This document shows positions 45,262 to 52,386 of a DNA stretch of 61,114 bases, one piece after another. A program made the translations under genes and the position numbers. This DNA comes from JBDLSY01 sp043777895 (GTDB lineage: Bacteria; Pseudomonadota; Gammaproteobacteria; Burkholderiales; Burkholderiaceae_C), in assembly GCA_043777895.1 (NCBI GenBank), contig JAYWHD010000076.1, forward strand, positions 1 to 61,114, read 5' to 3'. Under the pieces are notes generated by a model, which searched no databases, was not told the DNA's origin, and saw nothing but the letters and a program-made list of their open reading frames with translations. Position 1 is the stretch's first letter. Every line of letters starts with the position of its first letter.

Positions 45262-45309
45262 AAAAAGCGCAAAAATTAACTATTAAAATCATTCTTGCGC
45301 TGGCCTTGC

Positions 45310-45912
45310 TTACTGAAGATATGGGTAAGAAGTATCAATGGGCGACCCTATGCCAGAGGGGCATGCTTGCGGGCATTTCATAGCTGAATACTGAATGGAC
45401 GTACCCACACCTGAAGGACATGCCTGTGGGCACTTCATGGCAAATGTTATAGGAGATTGAACTGCCGAATCAATTCCGCTGGGACATGCTTGCGGACATT
45501 TCATTGATGAACGATGTTCATATAGTGAGACACCAAACATTTCCGTCCACACGCCGGTAGAAATATTAGTTGCTTCTTTCCAATTAGATTCGTCCGATTT
45601 GCCACGCATCCCGAAATATGGATAATGATGGAGAAAACCGCCTAAAAGCTCTTGACAGTCTTTGGCATACTGGCGAGTATCTAAAATATGCTCATGCCAA
45701 ATTCTATCAATGTCTCCATTCGGAACTAATTGATAGCCGTTTAAGCTTTTGGTTATTGCCATGTATCTTTTATAGTCTTCTATAGCCGTATCTATACGGG
45801 GTAAATCCCAACCAGCGTGTGATAGTTCTTGCATTTTTATACGCATTAAACTAAAGTCCCATTGATCTACAATCTGACGTGCACTTTCGTAAGCGGACTT
45901 GTCAATTTTCAT
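45310..45912 (-). CDS. GRDP-like protein with three MKCPQACPSG repeats, RiPP-precursor-like
   Basis: A 200-residue protein. Residues 1-130 match the glycine-rich-domain-protein-like family: DIDRIWHEHILDTRQYAKDC (residues 67-86) and GGFLHHYPYFGM, with a probable metal-binding His set (H73, H75, H95, H96). The tail (137-200) holds three near-identical motifs MKCPQACPSG at 137, 159 and 178, spaced 22 and 19 residues, each with a Cys-x3-Cys pair flanked by prolines, ending SYPYLQ. A folded leader plus repeated Cys-rich cores and an adjacent oxygenase is the layout of a modified-peptide precursor. This is inference; a metal-binding tail is the main alternative. AAGGAATT precedes the ATG. Confidence 0.75.
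   Translation of the reverse strand: MKIDKSAYESARQIVDQWDFSLMRIKMQELSHAGWDLPRIDTAIEDYKRYMAITKSLNGYQLVPNGDIDRIWHEHILDTRQYAKDCQELLGGFLHHYPYFGMRGKSDESNWKEATNISTGVWTEMFGVSLYEHRSSMKCPQACPSGIDSAVQSPITFAMKCPQACPSGVGTSIQYSAMKCPQACPSGIGSPIDTSYPYLQ
45349..45504 (-). repeat. Three coding repeats of the MKCPQACPSG motif
   Basis: Copies at 45472-45504, 45406-45438 and 45349-45381 (minus strand). Their codons differ at several third positions while the ten residues stay identical, which points to selection on the peptide rather than to recent duplication. Confidence 0.85.
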
Positions 45913-46039
45913 ATTAATTCCTTAAAAAAAGTTTTATATAAAATATTTCTATCGTTTTAAAGCAAAAATAAATTTGCGTCAAATATCCGCAGCATAATCA
46001 AGGTAATATTGATTATGTGCAGTTATAGACTGGTCTTAG

Positions 46040-46164
46040 GCCGAACGTTTGACGTGAGGGGCGCGCCTTTCACAGAAGATTGGCGAAGCCACCGAAGCCG
46101 AAAAAACAGCAACCCTTCAAAACCACCACGGAAAGGCGCATCCCGCTTGAATGATGGGTTAGGC
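46040..46164 (-). other. Long attC-like recombination site (VCR-sized)
   Basis: 125 bases bounded by GCCGAAC and GTTAGGC. Inner arms GGGGCGCGCCTTTC and GAAAGGCGCATCCC pair almost perfectly around a 50-base loop. The stop codon of the DUF2442 gene lies inside the GTTAGGC box. A plus-strand ORF across it is a by-product. Confidence 0.75.
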
Positions 46165-46413
46165 TTTTTTGGAGAGCAACGGGAACGCACTAGGGTTGCG
46201 AATAGACTCCACTGACAAATCAACATCAAGCAAAGGCCAATAGAGATGGTTGGATGATGGTTTTTCAATAGTTGTAACTGCTTCAATAGTAGCTCGTTGA
46301 AACCAAGGAAACTCAGAGAAAGGAACAAACAGTTCCTCTGCGTCTAACAACAACCAGAAGCCTTTGTTTGAAGCTAAAGAAACCTCAATTTCCGAAGTGG
46401 GTACGCCAAGCAT
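46159..46413 (-). CDS. DUF2442 family protein
   Basis: An 84-residue protein matching DUF2442 (SLASNKGFWLLLDAEELFVPF, then LYWPLLDVDLSVESI). It overlaps the DUF4160 gene upstream by 29 bases, and its stop is in an attC site. DUF4160/DUF2442 pairs are widespread in accessory regions and resemble toxin–antitoxin pairs in layout; a toxin role has not, to my knowledge, been shown. Confidence 0.82.
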   Translation of the reverse strand: MLGVPTSEIEVSLASNKGFWLLLDAEELFVPFSEFPWFQRATIEAVTTIEKPSSNHLYWPLLDVDLSVESIRNPSAFPLLSKKA

Positions 46414-46624
46414 TTAATATCTCCTTATGATGCCGCTCAACCAATGATAATGCCTCATTAAGTTGCTTTTGTGAAAGTCCTTGGTTCATTGCAAGCTCTA
46501 TTTTTGGCTCAATCCAATACTTTGCCTCACCATCAGTGTGAGATACATGTATATGAATGCGAGGCTCCTCACGAGAAAAGAAAAAGAAGCGAAAAGAGCC
46601 ATCACGAAAAACGGTAGGAGCCAT
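46385..46624 (-). CDS. DUF4160 family protein
   Basis: A 79-residue protein with the DUF4160 signature: MAPTVFRDGSFRFFFFSREE, HIHVSHTDGEAKYWIEP, and the C-terminal ILNAWRTHFGN. It is the first gene of the cassette, about 40 bases after the GTTAGGC core at 46665-46671, and overlaps the DUF2442 gene. Confidence 0.85.
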   Translation of the reverse strand: MAPTVFRDGSFRFFFFSREEPRIHIHVSHTDGEAKYWIEPKIELAMNQGLSQKQLNEALSLVERHHKEILNAWRTHFGN

Positions 46625-46664
46625 GTTTAAATCATAACATTTTTAGATGTCTGTTTGTTAAGAA

Positions 46665-46671
46665 GCCTAAC
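46665..46671 (-). other. Isolated integron core-site-like heptamer (GTTAGGC)
   Basis: GCCTAAC on the plus strand, at the distance from the DUF4160 start expected of a cassette boundary. No paired arm is recognisable on its right, so it could be the end of a decayed attC or attI, or chance. Confidence 0.35.
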
Positions 46672-46906
46672 ATATAGTACACGACACCATTGCCGTATAC
46701 CTGTAAAATACTGCCGTATAACCTTAATAGTTTTATTGGGTAATGTTCAAATAGCACTGATACAAGAAATTTAATAATTAAGAAGTAACCAGTAAAATGA
46801 ACAGGCTACTGCACCAGTATAGATATTATAAAAGTTAAATTTTAACATTACCCCCCCGTTTTATTGTAAAACCTATAAAACTCATTTAGTTAAAAAAACC
46901 AGTTTA

Positions 46907-47107
46907 TTGCACGACACAATAAATGAGATAGATGTAAAAAAAGACGCTGATAGATTTGCTTTTTTGGCTGATAACTTAGTGGAGGTTAGATATGCTAAAG
47001 AGGGCTATGAAGGGTTTATGCTTTGCACGGCAACGAGCGATGTGGATGTTAGCCAGAGGAAAAACCTAAGAGATGCTGTGGATATTTTGATTAGTAACGC
47101 GCCATGA
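46907..47107 (+). CDS. Short hypothetical ORF, possible remnant
   Basis: 66 residues opening with TTG (no ATG or ribosome site in reach). The composition is plausible for a protein (FAFLADNLVEVRYAKEGYEG…RKNLRDAVDILISNAP). The stop overlaps the next ORF (ATGA). It may be the tail of a decayed phage- or plasmid-type gene. Weak. Confidence 0.35.
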   Translation: MHDTINEIDVKKDADRFAFLADNLVEVRYAKEGYEGFMLCTATSDVDVSQRKNLRDAVDILISNAP

Positions 47108-47283
47108 TGAATTACAAAGACTCACTAATTGCCAGCCAAGAGGCAAAGGCTATGTTGCTGCAAATTGAGGCTGATTGCACAAAAAACTATTTAACTAAAG
47201 AGCTTCTTTTGGTAAAGTCCACCCTTCTTGCTCTTGAGATAAGGCGAATGAAAGATCTTCGTACGATAAAGATTGCACGGTAG
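47104..47283 (+). CDS. Short hypothetical ORF coupled to the preceding one
   Basis: 59 residues (MMNYKDSLIASQEAKAMLLQ…). Its ATG overlaps the preceding stop. It overlaps the minus-strand ORF at 47195-47458 by 89 bases, so one of the two is probably not expressed. Confidence 0.3.
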   Translation: MMNYKDSLIASQEAKAMLLQIEADCTKNYLTKELLLVKSTLLALEIRRMKDLRTIKIAR

Positions 47284-47458
47284 ACGGTAGCCAATTATGT
47301 TTTTGCATTAGGTAGTAACGCAAGGCTTTTATGCCGTTCAGTGATTTGTAGCCTTCGCTAATTGCAATGTGATCGCCAAAGACTTCAAGGTAATAGTTCA
47401 GGCTGCCTCTTGTTTCGTGGAACTGTTTTAGAGTTGCATAGCGCTCGGTATTGATCAT
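47195..47458 (-). CDS. Small hypothetical protein of the accessory island
   Basis: An 87-residue protein, MINTERYATLKQFHETRGSL…, with regular alpha/beta composition (YYLEVFGDHIAISEGYKSLNGIKALRYYLM). ATG 47458 has AAAGGTAAT just upstream and is preferred over an earlier start at 47485. No family is named with confidence. It is orientated like the integron-cassette genes but no attC is recognised at its 3' end. Confidence 0.55.
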   Translation of the reverse strand: MINTERYATLKQFHETRGSLNYYLEVFGDHIAISEGYKSLNGIKALRYYLMQKHNWLPSTVQSLSYEDLSFALSQEQEGWTLPKEAL

Positions 47459-47696
47459 GATTACCTTTAAAAGTTTGTTTAGCAAAACTGCTATTCATTA
47501 AATAGGGTTAGTCTCAAAAAAATTAATAGCTCCATAAACTATAGCCGTTTATATCAACTAAGCCTACAGTGTACTTTACGATATTTATCGTAGCTTATAG
47601 CTTTTAACTTCTGATAACTGTTTATCAATTAGTTATAAATTGTTTATACAATAAACATCTTTTAACATTTTTTTACCATTAAATTGTATACACCTT

Positions 47697-50378
47697 ATGA
47701 ACCCAACTTTTACCCCCACCGAGATTGAACGCAATATCCAAGCTGCATGGACTGTGGCTGATGTGTATCGCGTTACTGAAGATGATACAAAACCTAAGTT
47801 TTATGCCTGCTCAATGTTGCCGTATCCAAGCGGTAAATTACACATGGGACATGTCCGTAACTACACTATCAACGACATGATGACGCGGCAATTACGCATG
47901 AAAGGCTTTAATGTTTTAATGCCTATGGGCTGGGACGCGTTTGGTTTACCTGCTGAAAATGCCGCTATGAAACACGGCGTACCACCTGCACAATGGACAA
48001 AGTCTAATATCGCCTATATGAAGCAACAAATGCAGGCCATGGGTTTAGCTGTGGATTGGTCGCGTGAAATAGCTACGTGTAACCCTGATTATTACCGCTG
48101 GAATCAGTGGTTGTTTTTAAAAATGTTGGATAAAGGCATTGCTTACCGTAAAACGCAAATAGTCAACTGGGACCCGGTTGATTTATGCGTTTTAGCCAAT
48201 GAGCAAGTGGTTGATGGCAAAGGCTGGCGTTCAGGGGCAGTGGTAGAAAAACGAGAAATTCCTGGTTATTATTTAAATATTACCCAGTATGCACCAGAAC
48301 TGTTGGAACACCTACAAAACGGCTTAGACGGTTGGCCAGAACGTGTAAAGTTAATGCAAGAAAACTGGATTGGTAAAAGCGAGGGCGTACGCTTTGCCTT
48401 TACCCATCAAATTACAGATTCAGACAATGGCTTAATACGAGGCGGTAAATTATATGTGTTTACCACACGTGCCGACACGATTATGGGCGTAACCTTCTGT
48501 GCCGTTGCCCCCGAACACCCGTTGGCCGTTTATGCCGCTGCACACGGCGACAACGCTGTAGTGATTCAAGATTTTATTGCAAAATGTGCCGAAGGCGGCA
48601 GTACCGAAGCCGAATTAGCGACACAAGAAAAATTAGGTATTAACACAGGCTTAAGAGTAACTCACCCATTAACAGGCGAAGCGATTCCTGTTTGGATTGG
48701 TAATTATGTGTTGATGAGTTATGGCGATGGGGCGGTGATGGGCGTACCCGCACACGATGAACGTGATTTTGCCTTTGCCAAAAAATATGGTTTAGCGATT
48801 AAACAAGTTATTGCACACCCTAATAAACCGTTTGATGACGCAGTATGGCAAAACGAATATGCCAGTAAAGACGGCGTATGTATCAATAGTGGTGTAGCCT
48901 TAGATGGCTTAAGCTTTAAAGCTGCGGTGAATCAAGTGGCACAATTGATGACTGTTAAAGGCTTAGGTGAGTCTAAAACTACCTGGCGTTTACGTGATTG
49001 GGGTGTGTCACGCCAACGCTATTGGGGAACGCCAATCCCGATTATTCATTGCGATGAACATGGTGCCGTGCCTGTGCCTGAACAAGATTTACCTGTGGTA
49101 CTGCCCGATGATTGTGTGCCTGATGGCAGCGGAAATCCACTGCAACACCATGTTGGTTTTCATGCAGGGGTAACGTGTCCAATATGTGGTCAAGCAGCTC
49201 GGCGTGAAACCGATACTATGGATACATTTGTAGACAGTTCATGGTATTTTATGCGGTATTGTGATTCAAACAATGCTGAATCAATGACTTCAAACGCCAC
49301 GCAATATTGGCTGCAAGGTGGTATGGATCAATACATTGGCGGTATTGAACATGCGATTTTACATTTATTATATGCACGCTTTTGGACTAAAGTCATGCGT
49401 GATTTAGGTTTATTTGGCAATGCTACCGTTGATGAACCGTTCAAAAAATTGTTGTGTCAAGGCATGGTATTAAACCATGTGTATAGCCGTAAAACCGTTA
49501 AAGGCGGCATTGAGTATTTTTGGCCGCATGAAGTAGACAACACTTTTGGTGACGATGGGCGGGTTAATGGAGCAACACTTAAATTAGACGGTAGCTTGGT
49601 TGATTATGGTGGCGTTAGCACGATGAGCAAATCAAAAAATAACGGTGTAGACCCACAAGAGATTATTAACCGTTATGGTGCAGACACGGCTCGTTTATAT
49701 ATGATGTTTACCGCCCCGCCAGAAGCTACATTAGAATGGAATGACTCTGCCGTTGAAGGCAGTTATCGCTATTTACGCCGTGTATGGAATTTTGCTGCCA
49801 AACACTGTGACGCTATTAAGAATACTAATAATACACAGAACAATATAGACACGCCCAATACACTTATATTAACATCGGCGGCTACACAGTTACGGCGTGA
49901 AGTACACAATTTAGTTAAGCAAGCTAATTTTGATTATGACCGTATGCAGTACAACACCGTAGTATCGGCATGTATGAAAATGCTCAATACTTTAGAAGAA
50001 GCGATAGTAAAATTTATGCCTGAAGACAACGCAACACTGTCTGAATGTGTGGGTATATTGTTGCGTATGTTGTACCCTGTTTGCCCGCATATTACCAGCC
50101 AATTATGGGCTGATTTAGGCTATGCAACGGTATATGGCAGTTTGTTAGATGCCCCTTGGCTAGTCGTTGATGAAATGGCTTTAATTAAAGATGAATTAGC
50201 TTTAATGTTACAAATCAATGGTAAATTACGCGGTTCAATTACAGTGGCTGCCACTGCCGACACTGCCACCATTGAAGCGACTGCCTTAGCCAGTGAAGCC
50301 TTTATTAAGCTTGCCGCAGGTGCAATCCCTAAAAAAATTATTGTAGTATCTGGGCGTTTGGTAAATATTGTGTTGTAG
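47697..50378 (+). CDS. leuS: Leucine–tRNA ligase
   Basis: An 893-residue class Ia synthetase. The HIGH-equivalent is SGKLHMGHVRNYTI, the CP1 editing domain is intact (TTRADTIMGVTFCAVAPEHPL; VMGVPAHDERDFAFA), a zinc-like Cys pair is present (CPICG), KMSKS is in STMSKSKNNGVDP, and DTARLYMMFTAPPE follows. An Asn/Thr-rich insert (KNTNNTQNNIDTPNTLILT, about residues 707-725) precedes the anticodon-binding domain. The C-terminus ends IIVVSGRLVNIVL, as usual. No start ambiguity. Confidence 0.98.
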   Translation: MNPTFTPTEIERNIQAAWTVADVYRVTEDDTKPKFYACSMLPYPSGKLHMGHVRNYTINDMMTRQLRMKGFNVLMPMGWDAFGLPAENAAMKHGVPPAQWTKSNIAYMKQQMQAMGLAVDWSREIATCNPDYYRWNQWLFLKMLDKGIAYRKTQIVNWDPVDLCVLANEQVVDGKGWRSGAVVEKREIPGYYLNITQYAPELLEHLQNGLDGWPERVKLMQENWIGKSEGVRFAFTHQITDSDNGLIRGGKLYVFTTRADTIMGVTFCAVAPEHPLAVYAAAHGDNAVVIQDFIAKCAEGGSTEAELATQEKLGINTGLRVTHPLTGEAIPVWIGNYVLMSYGDGAVMGVPAHDERDFAFAKKYGLAIKQVIAHPNKPFDDAVWQNEYASKDGVCINSGVALDGLSFKAAVNQVAQLMTVKGLGESKTTWRLRDWGVSRQRYWGTPIPIIHCDEHGAVPVPEQDLPVVLPDDCVPDGSGNPLQHHVGFHAGVTCPICGQAARRETDTMDTFVDSSWYFMRYCDSNNAESMTSNATQYWLQGGMDQYIGGIEHAILHLLYARFWTKVMRDLGLFGNATVDEPFKKLLCQGMVLNHVYSRKTVKGGIEYFWPHEVDNTFGDDGRVNGATLKLDGSLVDYGGVSTMSKSKNNGVDPQEIINRYGADTARLYMMFTAPPEATLEWNDSAVEGSYRYLRRVWNFAAKHCDAIKNTNNTQNNIDTPNTLILTSAATQLRREVHNLVKQANFDYDRMQYNTVVSACMKMLNTLEEAIVKFMPEDNATLSECVGILLRMLYPVCPHITSQLWADLGYATVYGSLLDAPWLVVDEMALIKDELALMLQINGKLRGSITVAATADTATIEATALASEAFIKLAAGAIPKKIIVVSGRLVNIVL

Positions 50379-50399
50379 GTGGGGTTTAAAAATAAGGGT

Positions 50400-50450
50400 A
50401 TAAGGTAGGCGATTGTTTAATGTAATTTTTATACGCCTATCTTATTTTTA
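50400..50450 (+). terminator. Rho-independent terminator of leuS
   Basis: ATAAGGTAGGCG and CGCCTATCTTAT make a 12-bp stem with one mismatch and a 22-base loop, then TTTTTA. It is 22 bases past the leuS stop. A TTTTTAATTTA microsatellite continues to about 50490. Confidence 0.85.
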
Positions 50451-50525
50451 ATTTATTTTTAATTTATTTTTAATTTGTTTTTAGTTTATTTTTTAATTTT
50501 ATAAAAATGTATTTAAGGAAAAATA

Positions 50526-51113
50526 ATGACTGACCAAGAGTTAAAAGATTTAGTCGCAGGCCTTGCAGTGGCACAAGCTAAAACCGATGAAGCCATGAAA
50601 AAAACTGATGAAGCCATGAAAAGAACCGATGAAGCCATGAAAAGAACCGATGCACGAATGGCTAGAACTGACAAAAAATTTGCCAATATGCTTGAAATGC
50701 TCACAGGCATCAGCACCAGTCAAGGCTTAGTTTCGGAAGAATTTTTTTATAATTGTCTTGCCGATACTTTAACGGTGGCTGGAATTAAATACGATACGAT
50801 TGATAAAAACATCAAGCAAAAAGTCAATGGTAAATGGTTAGAAGTAGATTTATTGTTAGAAAACGGTTCAAATATCGCCCTGATTGAAGTGAAATACCGT
50901 GCTAGAACCGACAATATAGAGCAACTAAAAAATACGATTGCTACCTATCGCGAAGCGTTTCCGCAGCACAAAGATTATACAATTTATGCGGGAATTGCTA
51001 GTTTTAACCTTGATGATTTTGTAGTGAATCAAGCCCACGAACACGGCTTTTTTGTCTTAAAGCGTATGGGCGAATTGCTAGAAATTGATTCAAAAGGTAT
51101 GCGGACGTTTTAG
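50526..51113 (+). CDS. DUF3782-type protein with PD-(D/E)XK nuclease-like domain
   Basis: A 195-residue protein. Residues about 20-55 are 7-residue repeats KTDEAMK/RTDEAMK/RTDARMA, a coiled coil that can vary in length. The C-terminal part has EVDLLLENG and LIEVKYRA (Asp and Glu-x-Lys), the core of a PD-(D/E)XK fold. Such proteins are multi-copy accessory genes in several bacteria; no biological role is fixed. AAGGA lies before the ATG. Confidence 0.82.
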   Translation: MTDQELKDLVAGLAVAQAKTDEAMKKTDEAMKRTDEAMKRTDARMARTDKKFANMLEMLTGISTSQGLVSEEFFYNCLADTLTVAGIKYDTIDKNIKQKVNGKWLEVDLLLENGSNIALIEVKYRARTDNIEQLKNTIATYREAFPQHKDYTIYAGIASFNLDDFVVNQAHEHGFFVLKRMGELLEIDSKGMRTF

Positions 51114-51125
51114 TGTGTGAAATTA

Positions 51126-51168
51126 AATCCCCTCCTTTGGAGGGGTACGCCAAAGGCGGGGGTGGTTT
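51126..51168. repeat. REP-like palindrome (CCCCTCC-TTT-GGAGGGG)
   Basis: A perfect 7-bp inverted repeat (51129-51135 and 51139-51145) followed by CGCCAAAGGCG and GGGGTGG. This is a sequence type often mistaken for coding (it reads KSPPLEGYAKGGGG in one frame). It sits between the DUF3782 gene and the T5orf172 gene. Confidence 0.8.
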
Positions 51169-51202
51169 ATTTGGAAGAGTATATTTTTTAAGAAAGGTGT
51201 AT

Positions 51203-52108
51203 ATGAAAGGTTATGTGTATGTTATTTCAAACAAAGGTATGCCCGACTTAATTAAAGTAGGGTTTTCAACCAAAGACCCGCATGAGCGGGCAAAAGAATT
51301 GGGTAACACAGGTTCACCGCACCCTTATAAAGTTGAGTATGAGGTGTTGGTTAATGACCCTTATTCTATAGAACAAACTGTTCACCGCACAATGAATAAT
51401 TGCCATGAAGCTAAAGAATGGTTTCGTTGCACAGTTGAATATGCAATTATTCAGGTACAAACAGTGATAGGAGACAACAAGCTATATGAGCGTATTGTTA
51501 ATCCAGTTATTAAGCCTATTGTATCTGTAGAGATAGTTAGTGCTGAAACGCTTTTTAATTTAGGTATGGTAGCTTATAAAACTGGTGATTATGCAGTTGC
51601 ATTAGATAACCTCCAAAAAGCAGCCACACAAAATAATGTAGATGCACAGTATCTTTTAGGTGCGATGTACGACAATGGGCGAGGCGTGATTAAAAACAAA
51701 CGTACCGCCGTAGAGTGGTATCAAAAAGCCGCCGACCAAGGGCATACAAAGGCACAGGATACTCTTTCATCAATACATGAAAAAATAGCAAATGAACAAA
51801 AGAAAATAACACTAGAAATACTTTTTAATTTAGGTGTGGTAGCTTATAAGGCCAGTGATTATGCAGTTGCATTAGATAACTTCCAAAAAGCGGCTGAACA
51901 AGGCCATGGAAAAGCTAAAAAATGTTTAGAAGATGCAGATTTTCAATATGAATTAGGTCGTATGTATACCAACGGTCAAGGCATAGCTAAAAACAAAAGT
52001 GTAGCCGTAGAGTGGTTTCAAAGAGCAGCTGATCAAGGGCATATAAAGGGACAGGATAAATTAGGTTATATGTATGCCAACGGGCAAGGTGTAACTAAAA
52101 ATATGTAA
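51203..52108 (+). CDS. T5orf172/GIY-YIG-like domain fused to Sel1 repeats, cut short by a stop codon
   Basis: A 301-residue product. Residues about 1-75 match the T5orf172/MUG113 domain (YVYVISNKGMPDLIKVGFST, HRTMNNCHEAKEWF), a GIY-YIG relative. The rest is Sel1-like repeats (LGAMYDNGRGVIKNKRTAVEWYQKAADQGH). ATG 51203 is chosen; the upstream extension is only the REP-like palindrome. The reading stops at TAA 52106-52108 where the Sel1 protein at 53375 has CAA (DYQTAYFW against M-stop-TAYFW). The same frame continues after the stop, so a C-to-T nonsense change has shortened the gene. Confidence 0.78.
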   Translation: MKGYVYVISNKGMPDLIKVGFSTKDPHERAKELGNTGSPHPYKVEYEVLVNDPYSIEQTVHRTMNNCHEAKEWFRCTVEYAIIQVQTVIGDNKLYERIVNPVIKPIVSVEIVSAETLFNLGMVAYKTGDYAVALDNLQKAATQNNVDAQYLLGAMYDNGRGVIKNKRTAVEWYQKAADQGHTKAQDTLSSIHEKIANEQKKITLEILFNLGVVAYKASDYAVALDNFQKAAEQGHGKAKKCLEDADFQYELGRMYTNGQGIAKNKSVAVEWFQRAADQGHIKGQDKLGYMYANGQGVTKNM

Positions 52109-52375
52109 ACGGCCTATTTTTGGTGGTTGTTAGCCAGTGCTAATGGTAATGAAAATGCTAAACAAGCCGTCAAAATAGCTGGAAAAAGATTAACCTATCA
52201 ACAAAAAAAGGCCGCTAAAGACGATGTTGCAAATTTTGACCACCCCTTCAGGCTACGCCTGCCACCCCTCTACATCAAAGAAGATATTAGCAAGCTACAA
52301 GAAGCCCTCAGGCTACGCCTGCCACCCTGTCAGGCTACTACTGCCACCCCTCCAACAGAGGGGAATTTATTATAA
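52109..52375 (+). pseudogene. Severed 3' part of the T5orf172-Sel1 gene
   Basis: In frame with 51203-52108: TAYFWWLLASANGNENAKQA and QQKKAAKDDVANF match the C-terminus of the Sel1 protein at 53375-53986. From about 52240 the homology ends and the frame runs into REP-like repeats (RLRLPP twice). Confidence 0.75.
52248..52363. repeat. Three REP-like units with CAGGCTACGCCTG palindromes
   Basis: Units beginning TCAGGCTACGCCTGCC at 52248 and 52308 (60 bases apart) and a diverged one at 52330, followed by CCCCTC…GAGGGG (52347-52363). They belong to the same type as 51126-51168 and appear to have been inserted into the 3' end of the Sel1 gene. Confidence 0.8.
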
Positions 52376-52386
52376 AATAAGTATTT

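Noticed and set aside
46009..46328. ORFs on both strands across 46009-46328 (68 and 101 residues)
   Set aside because: They run through the long attC-like palindrome and are better explained by that site and the DUF2442 gene.
51113..51202. N-terminal extension KSPPLEGYAKGGGG of the T5orf172 protein
   Set aside because: It is the translation of a REP-like palindrome, a known source of false coding calls; ATG 51203 starts the domain.
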